Below, one piece after another: positions 29,682 to 38,720 of a stretch of DNA of 64,000 bases. Position 1 is the stretch's first letter. Each line of letters starts with the position of its first letter. The notes under the pieces were generated by a model that was not told the DNA's origin, searched no databases, and was given only the letters and a program-made list of their open reading frames with translations. The position numbers were made by a program, and so were the translations under genes. This DNA comes from Cupriavidus consociatus (GTDB taxonomy: Bacteria > Pseudomonadota > Gammaproteobacteria > Burkholderiales > Burkholderiaceae), in assembly GCF_017814975.1 (NCBI RefSeq), contig NZ_JAGIQA010000001.1, forward strand, positions 124,001-188,000, in the 5' to 3' direction.

Positions 29682-30629
29682 GATCTCGCCGATCAGCTTT
29701 TCCAGTTTGACTGCATCCGCCGCGAACAGGCGGATGCCTTCGGCCAGCTTTTCGGTGGCCATCGCGTCTTCATTCAGCTGCCAGCGGAATGCCGGCTCGT
29801 CCGCCGTGATGCGGGCGATATTGGCGGCCTGGGCCTGGTCGACCGACAGCTTGCGCTCGGACGTACCCTGGCCGGCGGCCAGTTGCTCCAGCAGCTCGGG
29901 ACTGATGGTCAGCAGGTCGCAGCCGGCCAGCGACAGGATCTGCGCGGTGCTGCGGAAGCTGGCGCCCATCACCTCGGTCGGATAGCCGAATTTCTTGTAG
30001 TAGTCATAGATCTGGCGCACCGAGCGCACGCCAGGATCGTTGTCGCCGCCGTTGGCGACGGGGTCCCACTGCTCGCCGGCCTGCTTCTTGTACCAGTCGA
30101 AGATGCGGCCGACGAAGGGCGAGATCAGCTGCGCGCCGGCTTCGGCGCACGCCACTGCCTGCACCAGCGAGAACAGCAGCGTCATATTGCAGCGGATGCC
30201 GTCGCGCTGGAGGATCTCCGCCGCGCGGATGCCTTCCCAGGTCGACGCAATCTTGATCAGCACGCGCTCGCGCGCGATGCCGCGCTGCTCATACAGCTGG
30301 ATCAGGTGGCGGGCCTTGTTGACGGTGGCGGTGGTGTCAAAGGACAGGCGCGCGTCGACTTCGGTCGAGACGCGGCCCGGCACGATCGCCAGGATCTCGC
30401 AGCCGAAGGCGATCAGCACTTCGTCCATCACCGCATCGACGCCGCCGTTGCCATGGTGATCCTGCACCGCCTTCTCCAGCAGGTGCCGGTATTCGGGCTT
30501 CTGCACGGCCTTCAGGATCAGCGAGGGGTTGGTGGTCGCGTCCTGCGGGGTGTATTGCTTCATCAGCTGGAAGTCGCCGGTATCGGCCACTACCGTGGTG
30601 AACTGCCTGAGTTGTTCGAGCTGGTTCAT
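29673..30629 (-). CDS. tal: Transaldolase (TalB type)
   Basis: Non-oxidative pentose-phosphate enzyme that moves a dihydroxyacetone unit via a Schiff-base lysine. The 318-aa class I transaldolase shows [22 protein letters not shown] and the active-site block [19 protein letters not shown] (catalytic Lys), then CNMTLLFS and [11 protein letters not shown]. No strong ribosome site precedes its ATG. It is divergent from rpiA, another pentose-phosphate gene, so the shared 166 bp could coordinate both. Confidence 0.97.
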   Translation of the reverse strand: MNQLEQLRQFTTVVADTGDFQLMKQYTPQDATTNPSLILKAVQKPEYRHLLEKAVQDHHGNGGVDAVMDEVLIAFGCEILAIVPGRVSTEVDARLSFDTTATVNKARHLIQLYEQRGIARERVLIKIASTWEGIRAAEILQRDGIRCNMTLLFSLVQAVACAEAGAQLISPFVGRIFDWYKKQAGEQWDPVANGGDNDPGVRSVRQIYDYYKKFGYPTEVMGASFRSTAQILSLAGCDLLTISPELLEQLAAGQGTSERKLSVDQAQAANIARITADEPAFRWQLNEDAMATEKLAEGIRLFAADAVKLEKLIGEIAR

Positions 30630-30641
30630 GTCGCTTAGTCG

Positions 30642-30663
30642 TTGGCGCTGAATTGGCGCTGAA
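30642..30663. repeat. 11-bp tandem duplication between tal and rpiA
   Basis: TTGGCGCTGAA occurs twice in direct succession, starting 13 bp upstream of the tal ATG; a third partial TTGGCGATTC lies at 30667. It sits in the tal leader/promoter area. Confidence 0.75.
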
Positions 30664-30795
30664 TCGTTGGCGATTCGGTTTGCGGTGGCGGGGCGGCAAG
30701 CGCCGGCCCGGCCGATCCATTGTACCGCCGGTGGCGGGGTATGCCGCTCAATCCGCTACACTATGCGTTTCCCCCAACGCAATCTGGCTGTTGTC

Positions 30796-31482
30796 ATGAC
30801 TCAGGATGAACTCAAGGCGTTGGTGGCGCAGGCCGCCGCCGACTATGTGAAGCAGGAAGTTCCCGAAGGCGCCGTGCTGGGCGTGGGCACCGGCTCCACC
30901 GCCAACCTCTTCATTGATGCCGTGGCGGCGTTCAAGGAGCGCTTCGCGGGTGCCGTGTCCAGCTCCGAGGCTTCCACGCGCCGCCTGCAGCAGCACGGGT
31001 TCAAGGTGCTGGACCTGAACGAAGTCGACGAGATTCCGGTGTACGTCGATGGCGCCGACGAGATCGATGCCAGCGGCGCCATGATCAAGGGCGGCGGCGG
31101 CGCGCTGACGCGCGAGAAGATCGTTGCCTCGGTGGCGAAGCGCTTTGTCTGCATCGCCGACGGCAGCAAGCTGGTCGGCACCATGGGCGCCTTCCCGCTG
31201 CCGGTCGAGGTGATCCCGATGGCACGCGCAGCGGTCGCGCGCAAGCTGCAGGCGCTGGGCGGCCAGCCGAAGCTGCGCATGACCAAGGAAGGCGGCATCT
31301 ACAAGACCGACAACGGCAATGTGATCCTGGATGTCGCCGGCCTGAAGATCGACGACCCGCGCGGGCTGGAGCAAACCGTCAACCAGGTGCCGGGCGTGGT
31401 GACCGTGGGCCTGTTCGCGCTGCGTGGCGCGGACGTGCTGCTGCTTGGCACCGGTGACGGTGTGCAGCGCACGGACTACTGA
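30796..31482 (+). CDS. rpiA: Ribose-5-phosphate isomerase A
   Basis: Interconverts ribose-5-P and ribulose-5-P. The 228-aa protein starts [18 protein letters not shown] and carries the family blocks [44 protein letters not shown] and [15 protein letters not shown] chose ATG 30796 for length and family N-terminus; an in-frame ATG at 30763 would add 11 residues. It is divergent from tal. A four-unit 11-bp tandem array and then a strong terminator follow. Confidence 0.96.
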   Translation: MTQDELKALVAQAAADYVKQEVPEGAVLGVGTGSTANLFIDAVAAFKERFAGAVSSSEASTRRLQQHGFKVLDLNEVDEIPVYVDGADEIDASGAMIKGGGGALTREKIVASVAKRFVCIADGSKLVGTMGAFPLPVEVIPMARAAVARKLQALGGQPKLRMTKEGGIYKTDNGNVILDVAGLKIDDPRGLEQTVNQVPGVVTVGLFALRGADVLLLGTGDGVQRTDY

Positions 31483-31490
31483 TCCGACGC

Positions 31491-31534
31491 ATCGGTCGTT
31501 AATCGGTCGTCAATCCGCCGTTAATCGGCCGGTA
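31491..31534 (+). repeat. Four-copy 11-bp degenerate tandem array after rpiA
   Basis: Units ATCGGTCGTTA, ATCGGTCGTCA, ATCCGCCGTTA and ATCGGCCGGTA abut without gaps, starting 8 bp after the rpiA stop and ending 2 bp before the terminator. Confidence 0.85.
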
Positions 31535-31536
31535 GC

Positions 31537-31565
31537 AAAAAGGGGTGCCTCGGGCACCCCTTTTT
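31537..31565. terminator. Bidirectional terminator, rpiA / yggX-like gene
   Basis: AAAAAGGGGTGCC / GGCACCCCTTTTT with a TCG loop is a perfect inverted repeat between convergent genes. Confidence 0.92.
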
Positions 31566-31585
31566 CGATGGGACGCGGTCCGGGA

Positions 31586-31858
31586 TCAGGACTGCGGCGG
31601 CACGTAGCCCTGCGCCTGGTCGGCGCCTTCCCCGAAGAAGTACTTTTCGGTCTGCTTGATCAGGTACTGGCGCGCGCGCGCGTCGGCCATATTCAGGCGG
31701 TTCTCGTTGATCAGCATGGTCTGGTGCTTGAGCCAGCCGGCCCATGCTTCCTTCGACACGCTCTGCCAGATCTTCTTGCCCAGTTCGCCGGGCAGCGGCG
31801 GGAAGTCGAGGCCTTCGGCTTCCTTGTTCAGCTTGATGCAATGGACCATGCGGGCCAT
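31586..31858 (-). CDS. Fe(2+)-trafficking / oxidative damage protection protein (YggX family)
   Basis: A 90-aa YggX family protein: [21 protein letters not shown] with the conserved Cys7, then [33 protein letters not shown] and a C-terminal helix. In enterics YggX protects Fe-S clusters and limits iron-driven damage. The ribosome site is AAGGAG 6 bp before the ATG. It is separated from argA by ~100 bp with no other gene. Confidence 0.94.
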   Translation of the reverse strand: MARMVHCIKLNKEAEGLDFPPLPGELGKKIWQSVSKEAWAGWLKHQTMLINENRLNMADARARQYLIKQTEKYFFGEGADQAQGYVPPQS

Positions 31859-31961
31859 GGGGGACTCCTTGTTCGTTCGTTAGACTGGGCTCAGGGCGCT
31901 GGCGCTATTGTAGCCAAGCAGGGCGGCAGGCCGCGGCGCGGCGGCCATTGACCCTACGCCG

Positions 31962-33437
31962 TCACAGCTTTTTCATCAGCACCATCGACTTGCGCTGCCA
32001 GTTATAGAGTTTGCGCTTGTCTTCCGGGAGGTCGTCCACGTTGGCGTGGACGAAGCCGCGCTTGAGGAACCAGTGCTCGGTGCGCGTGGTGAGCACGAAC
32101 AGGCGCTCCAGGCCGAGCGCGCGGGCGCGGCGCTCGATGCGCTTGAGCAGGCGTTCGCCGTCGCCGGTACCCTGAGCTTCAGCGGAGACCGTCAGGCAGG
32201 CCATTTCGCCCATGTTCTCGCGCGGGTAGTCATAGAGCGCGGCGCAGCCGAACAGCACGCCATCGTGCTCGATCACCGAGAAATTGGCGATATCGCGCTC
32301 GATCAGGTGGCGTCCGCGCGGCACCAGCGTGCCGTCGGCTTCAAGCGGCGCGATCAGTTGCAGGATGCCGCCGACGTCGTCCAGCGTGGCCTCGCGCAGG
32401 CTTTCGAGGTCGGTGTCGGACAGCATGGTGCCGACGCCATCGTGCAGGAACAGTTCCAGCAATACCGACCCGTCCAGCGCATAGGGGATCAGGTGCGCAC
32501 GCGGCACGCCGCCCTTGAGCGCCTTCACCAGGTGGTGCAGGTAGTCCGCCACGTCATGCGGCAGGTGATTGTTCTGCAGGCGCTCCACGGCCGTGCGCAG
32601 CGACATTTCCGGCATCAGCTTGCCGACCGGGTCAGGCACGCCCGGCACTTCGGTAATGAAGATCAGCTTGTCGGCCTTGAGCGCGGTGGCGGTGGCGCTG
32701 GCCACGTCTTCCATCGACAGGTTGAAGGCCTGGCCGGTCGGCGAGAAGCCCAGCGGCGACAGCAGCACCACCTTGCCGTGCGACAGCGACATGCGCACCG
32801 ACTCGGCATCGATCTTGCGCACCAGCCCGGTGTGCTGGTAGTCGGTGCCGTTGACGATGCCGACCGGGCGCGCAGTGACGAAGTTGCCGGAAATCACTGA
32901 CAGCTGCGCGCCGGCCATCGGCGTATTGGGCAGTCCCTGGCTGAATGCGGCCTCGATGTCCAGGCGCAGTTCGCCGGCGGCTTCCTTGGCGCATTCGAGC
33001 GCGGCGTTGTCGGTAATGCGCACGCCGTCGACGAATTGCGACTCGACATGGCGCAGCGCCAGTTGCTCTTCCACCTGCGGGCGCGAACCGTGCACCAGCA
33101 CGATCTGCATGCCCATCGCATGCAGCAGCGCCACGTCATTGACCAGCGCATTGAGCACGCCCGACTTGACCAGTTCGCCCGCGAACGCGATCACGAAGGT
33201 CTTGCCGCGGAAGGCGTGGATATACGGCGCCACCATGCGCAGCCAGTCGACGAACTGCTGGTGGTCGGGGCCGCCGCGTTCGATGGCATCGGCGGCTGCC
33301 GGCCCCGGCGCGGTCGCAGGCTCGATGGAAGTCGGGGCAGGCGGAGGGAGTTCAGCCGTGGCGGGCGGCTCCGCCGCGGCGGCTGCGGCCGTGTCGGTAG
33401 TGGTTGCCGGCTGGGGCGTATCGGTTCTGGCGTTCAT
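31962..33437 (-). CDS. argA: N-acetylglutamate synthase ArgA
   Basis: First step of arginine synthesis: acetyl-CoA plus glutamate. An Ala/Pro-rich N-terminal extension (~60 aa) is followed by an acetylglutamate-kinase-like regulatory domain (FRGKTFVIAFAGELVKSGVL, VLVHGSRPQVEEQL). A C-terminal GNAT acetyltransferase domain follows (MACLTVSAEAQGTGDGERLLKRIE). I chose ATG at 33437; an in-frame ATG at 33461 would overlap the divergent hrpA start exactly. Only 23 bp separate the two start codons, so the argA promoter must extend into hrpA. Confidence 0.95.
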   Translation of the reverse strand: MNARTDTPQPATTTDTAAAAAAEPPATAELPPPAPTSIEPATAPGPAAADAIERGGPDHQQFVDWLRMVAPYIHAFRGKTFVIAFAGELVKSGVLNALVNDVALLHAMGMQIVLVHGSRPQVEEQLALRHVESQFVDGVRITDNAALECAKEAAGELRLDIEAAFSQGLPNTPMAGAQLSVISGNFVTARPVGIVNGTDYQHTGLVRKIDAESVRMSLSHGKVVLLSPLGFSPTGQAFNLSMEDVASATATALKADKLIFITEVPGVPDPVGKLMPEMSLRTAVERLQNNHLPHDVADYLHHLVKALKGGVPRAHLIPYALDGSVLLELFLHDGVGTMLSDTDLESLREATLDDVGGILQLIAPLEADGTLVPRGRHLIERDIANFSVIEHDGVLFGCAALYDYPRENMGEMACLTVSAEAQGTGDGERLLKRIERRARALGLERLFVLTTRTEHWFLKRGFVHANVDDLPEDKRKLYNWQRKSMVLMKKL

Positions 33438-33444
33438 CCCGCGG

Positions 33445-33452
33445 ATTATAAT
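33445..33452. promoter_or_regulatory. Palindromic shared -10 element of argA and hrpA
   Basis: The octamer ATTATAAT is its own reverse complement, so TATAAT reads on plus (33447-33452) and minus (33450-33445). A -35-like TTGTTC for argA lies at 33472-33467 (16-bp spacer), inside hrpA. No good -35 for hrpA is seen. Each -10 is only about 8 bp from its start codon, predicting leaderless or nearly leaderless mRNAs. Confidence 0.5.
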
Positions 33453-33460
33453 CCCGGCCA

Positions 33461-36400
33461 ATGTCAGAACAACGCCCCTTCAAGGCTGCAAAGCCCGTCA
33501 GGCCAGGTCAACCCGCCGCCCCGCAGACGCCGGCCGGTGCCGGCCAGTCCACGCCATCCCATCCGTCCCGGCCGCCCAAAGGGCAGACCCCGGGCCAGGC
33601 CCCGGGGCAGACCCGAGGACAGGCCCAGCGTCCGGCCCGGCCGCCCGCCGGACGCCCGGAGCCCGCGGTCGCCCGTCCAGCCGGCGAATCCGGCCAGCGC
33701 CCGCCGCGAGGTCCGCGCCAGGAGCGCCCGCCGCGGCCGCCACGGGCGGTCAATCCGCTGCCGCCGATCACGTTCCCCGAGGCGCTGCCGGTCTCGGCCC
33801 GCCGCGACGAGATCGCCGCGGCGCTGCTGGCCAGCCAGGTGGTGATCGTGTCGGGCGAGACCGGCTCGGGCAAGACCACGCAGCTGCCCAAGATCTGCCT
33901 GACGATCGGGCGCGGCCCGGGCCGCGAGGGCGGGGGGCTGATCGGCCACACCCAGCCGCGCCGCATTGCCGCCACCTCCACCGCCAAGCGCATCGCGCAG
34001 GAGCTGGGGTCGCCGGTGGGCGAGCATGTCGGCTATCAGGTGCGCTTCAATGACACCATGTCGGCGGGCGCGTCGGTCAAGCTGATGACCGACGGCATCC
34101 TGCTGGCCGAGACGCAGAACGACCCGCTGCTGCGCGCCTACGACACCCTCATTATCGACGAGGCGCACGAGCGCAGCCTGAACATCGACTTCCTGATCGG
34201 CTACCTGCGCCAGATCCTGCCGAAGCGGCCCGACCTGAAGGTGATCATCACCTCGGCCACCATCGATGCGCAGCGCTTTGCCGCGCATTTCACGCTCAAC
34301 GGCAAGCCCGCGCCGGTAATCGAGGTCAGCGGCCGGCTGTACCCGGTGGAAGTGCGCTACCGCCCGATCACCGATGACGCGCCACCGGGCGCCGCGCCAC
34401 GCAGCGCGCAGGCGCGCGAGCGCGACCTGTACGACGGCATCGTCGATGCCGTCGATGAGTTGTGCCGCGTGGGCCCGGGCGACGTGCTGGTGTTCCTGCC
34501 GGGCGAGCGCGAGATCCGCGAGGCCGCCGAGGCGCTGCGCAAGCACCATCCGCCGCATACCGAGATCCTGCCGCTGTTCGCGCGGCTGTCGGTGCAGGAG
34601 CAGGAGCGGGTGTTCAAGCCGTCCAACACCCGCCGCATCGTGCTGGCGACCAACGTCGCCGAGACCTCGCTGACGGTGCCGGGCATCCGCTACGTGGTCG
34701 ATACCGGGATGGCGCGCGTCAAGCGCTACTCGTACCGCAACAAGGTCGAGCAGTTGCAGGTCGAGTCGATCTCGCAGGCCGCGGCCAACCAGCGCGCCGG
34801 CCGTTGCGGCCGCGTGGCCAATGGCGTGTGCATCCGGCTATACGAAGAGTCGGATTTCACCGGTCGGCCGCGCTTCACCGATCCGGAAATCCTGCGCTCG
34901 TCGCTGGCGGCGGTGATCCTGCGCATGAAGGCGCTGCGCCTGACCGATATCGAATCGTTCCCGTTTATCGAGCCGCCGCTGGGCCGCGCCGTTGCCGACG
35001 GCTACCAGTTGCTGCAGGAGCTGGGCGCGGTCGACGACGCCAACCAGCTCACGCCGACGGGGCGGCAGCTGTCCAAGCTGCCGCTCGACCCGCGCGTGGG
35101 CCGCATGATCCTGGCCGCGCGCGAGCACCAGTGCCTGCGCGAGGTGCTGATCATCGCCAGCGCGCTGTCGGTGCAGGACCCGCGCGACCGCCCGCAGGAG
35201 GCGCAGGAGGCCGCAGACCAGGCGCACCGCAAGTTCATGGACGAGAGGTCCGAGTTCCTGGGCTGGGTCAAGCTGTGGAAGTGGTTCGAGGACGCGGTCG
35301 CGCACAAGAAGTCGAACCGCCAGTTGCAGGACCAGTGCCGCGCCAGCTTCCTGTCGCACCTGCGCCTGCGCGAATGGCGCGACGTCCATTCGCAGCTGCT
35401 GACCACGGTGGCCGAGCAAGGCTGGCGCCTGAACGAGAGCGAGCCGACCTACGAGCAGGTACACAAGGCGCTGCTGACAGGCCTGCTCGGCAACGTCGGC
35501 GTGCGCATCGAGGATGGCGACGGCAAGGGCCGCGAGTACCTGGGCGCGCGCGGCATCAAGTTCCACCTGTGGCCGGGCTCGCTGATCGCGCGCAAGGTCG
35601 GCCGCTGGATCGTGGCGGCCGAGCTGGTCGAGACCAGCCGCCTGTTCGCGCGCACGCTGGCGCGGATCGAGCCGGAGTGGCTGGAGCAGATCGGCGGCCA
35701 CCTGCTCAAGGTGAGCTGGAGCGATCCGCACTGGGAAAAGAAGGCCGGCCAGGTGCTGGCGCTCGAGCGGGCCACGCTGTACGGCCTGGTGGTCTACCAG
35801 CACCGCCGCGTCCACTACGGTCCGATGAACCCGCAGGAAGCGCGCGAGCTCTTTATCCGGCGCGCGCTGGTCGAGGGCGAATTCGATACGCGCCTGCCGT
35901 TCTTCGCGCACAACCAGCGCCTGGTGCGGGAAATCGAAAACCTGGAGCACAAGTCGCGCCGGCAGGACGTGCTGGTCGACGACGAGCTGATCTACGCTTT
36001 TTACGATCGCGCCATCCCGGCGGAGATCAACCAGCAGACCACCTTCGAGCAGTGGTACCAGGCCGACAGCGCCAAGGACCGCAAGCTGCTCTACCTCAAC
36101 CGCGATGAGCTGATGCGGCACGAGGCGGCCGGCATCACCACGGACCTGTTCCCCAAGACCATGAACGTGGCCGGGGTGGAGATGGGGCTGACCTACCACT
36201 TCGAGCCGGGCAGCCACCGCGACGGCGTGACGCTGACCGTGCCGCTGTACGCGCTCAACCAGGTGCGACAGGAACGTGCCGACTGGCTGGTGCCGGGCAT
36301 GATCAAGGAAAAGGTTCACCTGCTGCTGAAGTCGCTGCCGCAGAAGCTGCGCCGCCATTGCGTGCCGTTGCCGGACTTCGCCGCCGGCTTTGTCTCGCGC

Positions 36401-37561
36401 CAGCCGTTCGGCGAGGGCGAACTGCTGGACGTGCTGATCGCCGATATCCGCGCAGAGACCGGCACCATGGTCAAGCGCGCCGACTTCAAGCTGGAAACGC
36501 TGCCGGCGCACCATGCCATGAACTTCAAGGTCATCGACGAGCACGGCCGCCAGCTCGACATGGGCCGCAACCTGGCGCAACTGCGCGCCGAGCTGGGCGG
36601 CCAGGCGCAGCAGTCGTTCCAGCGCGTTGCCGCGCAGGCGGCCGCGCAGGCCGGGTCGCCGGACCAGGCCGCGCAATTGCCAGCCGCCGAGCCCGGCCAG
36701 TACGAAAACCTGACTGGCTGGACCTTCGGCGAACTGCCCGAGCTGCTGGAGATCCGCAAGGGCAGCCAGACGCTGTTCGGCTACCCGGCGCTGGTCGACC
36801 GCGGCACGCACTGCGACGTCGAGGTCTTCGACGATCCGCAGGAAGCCGCGCGCATCCACCACCTCGGGCTGCGCCGGCTGTTCGCGCTGCAACTGCGCGA
36901 GCAGGTCAAGTTCATCGAAAAGAACATAGCCGGCCTGCAGCAGATGGCAATGCAGTACATGACGCTTGGTACGCAGGAAATGCTGCGCGACCAGATCGTG
37001 ATGCTGGCGCTGGAACGCGCCTGCATGCAGCCGCCGCTGCCGCGCAACGAGGCCGAGTTCAACGCCCGCAAGGACGAAGGCCGCACGCGGCTGTCGCTGC
37101 TGGCGCAGGAGATCGCACGGCTGGCCGGCGCGATCCTTGCCGAATATGCCGGGCTGCCGCGCAAGCTGCTGCAGGCCAAGCCGTTCGCCGCAGCCTACGC
37201 CGACATGGAAGCCCAGCTCGGCAGGCTGATGGGCAAGCGCTTTATCGACGAGACCCCATACACGCAGCTGGTCCACTTCCCGCGCTACCTGAAGGGCATC
37301 GCCATGCGCATCGACAAGCTCAAGGGCGACCCGGCGCGCGATACCCAGCGCATTCAGGAGATGGCGCCGCTGCTGCAGCAATGGCAGCGCGCCGAAAAGC
37401 AATTGCGCACGCAAGGCCGTGGCGGCGAGGATGCGCGGCTGGAAGAGTTCCGCTGGATGCTGGAAGAACTGCGCATTGCGCTGTTCGCGCAGGAGCTGCG
37501 CACGCCCGTGCCGATGTCGGTGAAGCGGCTGCAGAAGGTGTGGGAATCGATGCAGCGCTGA
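33461..37561 (+). CDS. hrpA: ATP-dependent RNA helicase HrpA (DEAH-box)
   Basis: A 1366-aa DEAH/RHA helicase involved in mRNA processing and rescue of stalled ribosomes. The first ~105 residues are disordered Pro/Gly/Arg/Gln-rich with PGQ repeats. The motor follows: VIVSGETGSGKTTQLPK (Walker A), TLIIDEAHERSLN (DEAH), TSATID (motif III) and NQRAGRCGR (motif VI). The ratchet/OB parts and a long DUF3418 C-terminal domain characteristic of HrpA complete it. Its length exceeds E. coli HrpA (1300) by the N-terminal tail. No ribosome site is visible before the ATG, in line with a leaderless start. Confidence 0.96.
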   Translation: MSEQRPFKAAKPVRPGQPAAPQTPAGAGQSTPSHPSRPPKGQTPGQAPGQTRGQAQRPARPPAGRPEPAVARPAGESGQRPPRGPRQERPPRPPRAVNPLPPITFPEALPVSARRDEIAAALLASQVVIVSGETGSGKTTQLPKICLTIGRGPGREGGGLIGHTQPRRIAATSTAKRIAQELGSPVGEHVGYQVRFNDTMSAGASVKLMTDGILLAETQNDPLLRAYDTLIIDEAHERSLNIDFLIGYLRQILPKRPDLKVIITSATIDAQRFAAHFTLNGKPAPVIEVSGRLYPVEVRYRPITDDAPPGAAPRSAQARERDLYDGIVDAVDELCRVGPGDVLVFLPGEREIREAAEALRKHHPPHTEILPLFARLSVQEQERVFKPSNTRRIVLATNVAETSLTVPGIRYVVDTGMARVKRYSYRNKVEQLQVESISQAAANQRAGRCGRVANGVCIRLYEESDFTGRPRFTDPEILRSSLAAVILRMKALRLTDIESFPFIEPPLGRAVADGYQLLQELGAVDDANQLTPTGRQLSKLPLDPRVGRMILAAREHQCLREVLIIASALSVQDPRDRPQEAQEAADQAHRKFMDERSEFLGWVKLWKWFEDAVAHKKSNRQLQDQCRASFLSHLRLREWRDVHSQLLTTVAEQGWRLNESEPTYEQVHKALLTGLLGNVGVRIEDGDGKGREYLGARGIKFHLWPGSLIARKVGRWIVAAELVETSRLFARTLARIEPEWLEQIGGHLLKVSWSDPHWEKKAGQVLALERATLYGLVVYQHRRVHYGPMNPQEARELFIRRALVEGEFDTRLPFFAHNQRLVREIENLEHKSRRQDVLVDDELIYAFYDRAIPAEINQQTTFEQWYQADSAKDRKLLYLNRDELMRHEAAGITTDLFPKTMNVAGVEMGLTYHFEPGSHRDGVTLTVPLYALNQVRQERADWLVPGMIKEKVHLLLKSLPQKLRRHCVPLPDFAAGFVSRQPFGEGELLDVLIADIRAETGTMVKRADFKLETLPAHHAMNFKVIDEHGRQLDMGRNLAQLRAELGGQAQQSFQRVAAQAAAQAGSPDQAAQLPAAEPGQYENLTGWTFGELPELLEIRKGSQTLFGYPALVDRGTHCDVEVFDDPQEAARIHHLGLRRLFALQLREQVKFIEKNIAGLQQMAMQYMTLGTQEMLRDQIVMLALERACMQPPLPRNEAEFNARKDEGRTRLSLLAQEIARLAGAILAEYAGLPRKLLQAKPFAAAYADMEAQLGRLMGKRFIDETPYTQLVHFPRYLKGIAMRIDKLKGDPARDTQRIQEMAPLLQQWQRAEKQLRTQGRGGEDARLEEFRWMLEELRIALFAQELRTPVPMSVKRLQKVWESMQR

Positions 37562-37666
37562 GGCTGGGGCGCCGGGACGGCCGCAAATGGTCGTGCCGGC
37601 GCAACAATCTGCCAAATTCTTGTCCGCCGTAAGCCGAGACGTCAGCGGAATTAGCCGGCCAAACGT

Positions 37667-37672
37667 TAGAAT
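37667..37672 (+). promoter_or_regulatory. Candidate -10 element (TAGAAT) before the beta-propeller gene
   Basis: GTTAGAAT lies 31 bp before the ATG at 37704 in the 142-bp gap after hrpA; there is no clear -35. Confidence 0.3.
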
Positions 37673-37703
37673 CGCCGATTCAGTTCTTCTTGTAGCGGGT
37701 CTT

Positions 37704-38702
37704 ATGTTCGCATTGCGTCGGTGGGTGCGTCGGTCGGTGACTGGTGGGATTACGGTGGGCGCGCTCGCGCTGGGCCTGATGGCCGCGCCGGCATCGGCGG
37801 AAGTGGTGGTGATCCTCAATTCGGGTGATGCAACCGTCACGCTGATCGACAAGGACACGCAAAAGGTGCTTGAGACTTTCCCGATCGGGAAGGAGCCGCA
37901 CCACCTCATCGCGACCCCCGACGACAAGTCGCTGATCGTCGCCAACGCGGTCGGCAACGACCTCGTGTTCCTGGACCCGGTCACCGGCAAGGTGCAGCAG
38001 CGCGTTCCCAATATCGACGACCCTTACCAGATCGGCTTCTCGCCCGACCAGAAGTGGTTCGTCGCCACCGGCAACCGGCTTGACCGCGTCGATGTCTACC
38101 GCTGGGACGGCAAGGCGCTGAAATTGGCCAAGCAATATCCGCTGGCCAAGACGCCCAGCCATATCGCCTTTACCGCAGACAGCCGCATCGCCTTTATCAC
38201 GCTGCAGGACTCCAATGAGGTCACCGCGATCGACCTGATCACGCAGAACGTGTTGTGGCGCATGGAGGCCGGCTCCGCGCCGGCCGGCATCTGGGTGACG
38301 CCGGACCAGAAATACCTGCTGGTCGGCATGACGGGGGCGGACTATATTGCCGTGATCGACTGGCGCACCCGCACCGTGGTCAAGCAGATCCAGACCGGCA
38401 AGGGCGCGCATAACTTCCGCGCGGTGGGAGACAAGCGCCACCTGTTCCTGAGCAATCGCGTGACCGGAAGCATCAGCATCATCGACCAGCAGACGCTCGC
38501 CAAGATCGGCGACATCACGGGCCTGCCGCCCGGGCCGGACGACATGGAGCTGACCGCCGACGGCAAGACGTTGTGGGTGACGTTCCGCTGGGCGCGCTCG
38601 GTCGGGCTGATCGACGTGCCGAGCCGCAAGCTGGTCAAGACCGTGCGCGTCGGCCGCTCGCCGCACGGCATCTACTTCCGCACGCGCGCGCCGCTGTATT
38701 AA
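37704..38702 (+). CDS. Periplasmic YVTN-type beta-propeller protein
   Basis: A 332-aa exported protein. The signal peptide spans residues ~1-32 (basic start, hydrophobic GGITVGALALGLMAA, then ASA). A seven-bladed propeller of ~42-residue YVTN/NHL-like repeats follows, for example TVTLIDKDTQKVLETFPIGKE and YIAVIDWRTRTVVKQIQTGK. Such propellers usually bind proteins or cell-wall components, and some appear in metal or quinoprotein loci. No catalytic residues stand out. It is 18 bp ahead of the deacetylase gene, so the two are probably cotranscribed. Function unknown. Confidence 0.83.
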   Translation: MFALRRWVRRSVTGGITVGALALGLMAAPASAEVVVILNSGDATVTLIDKDTQKVLETFPIGKEPHHLIATPDDKSLIVANAVGNDLVFLDPVTGKVQQRVPNIDDPYQIGFSPDQKWFVATGNRLDRVDVYRWDGKALKLAKQYPLAKTPSHIAFTADSRIAFITLQDSNEVTAIDLITQNVLWRMEAGSAPAGIWVTPDQKYLLVGMTGADYIAVIDWRTRTVVKQIQTGKGAHNFRAVGDKRHLFLSNRVTGSISIIDQQTLAKIGDITGLPPGPDDMELTADGKTLWVTFRWARSVGLIDVPSRKLVKTVRVGRSPHGIYFRTRAPLY

Positions 38703-38720
38703 ACGGGTCGGGGCAGGATC

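Noticed and set aside
32046-34053. Long plus-strand frames antisense to argA running into hrpA
   Set aside because: They have no ribosome site or domain motif, while the minus-strand argA protein has both of its expected domains.
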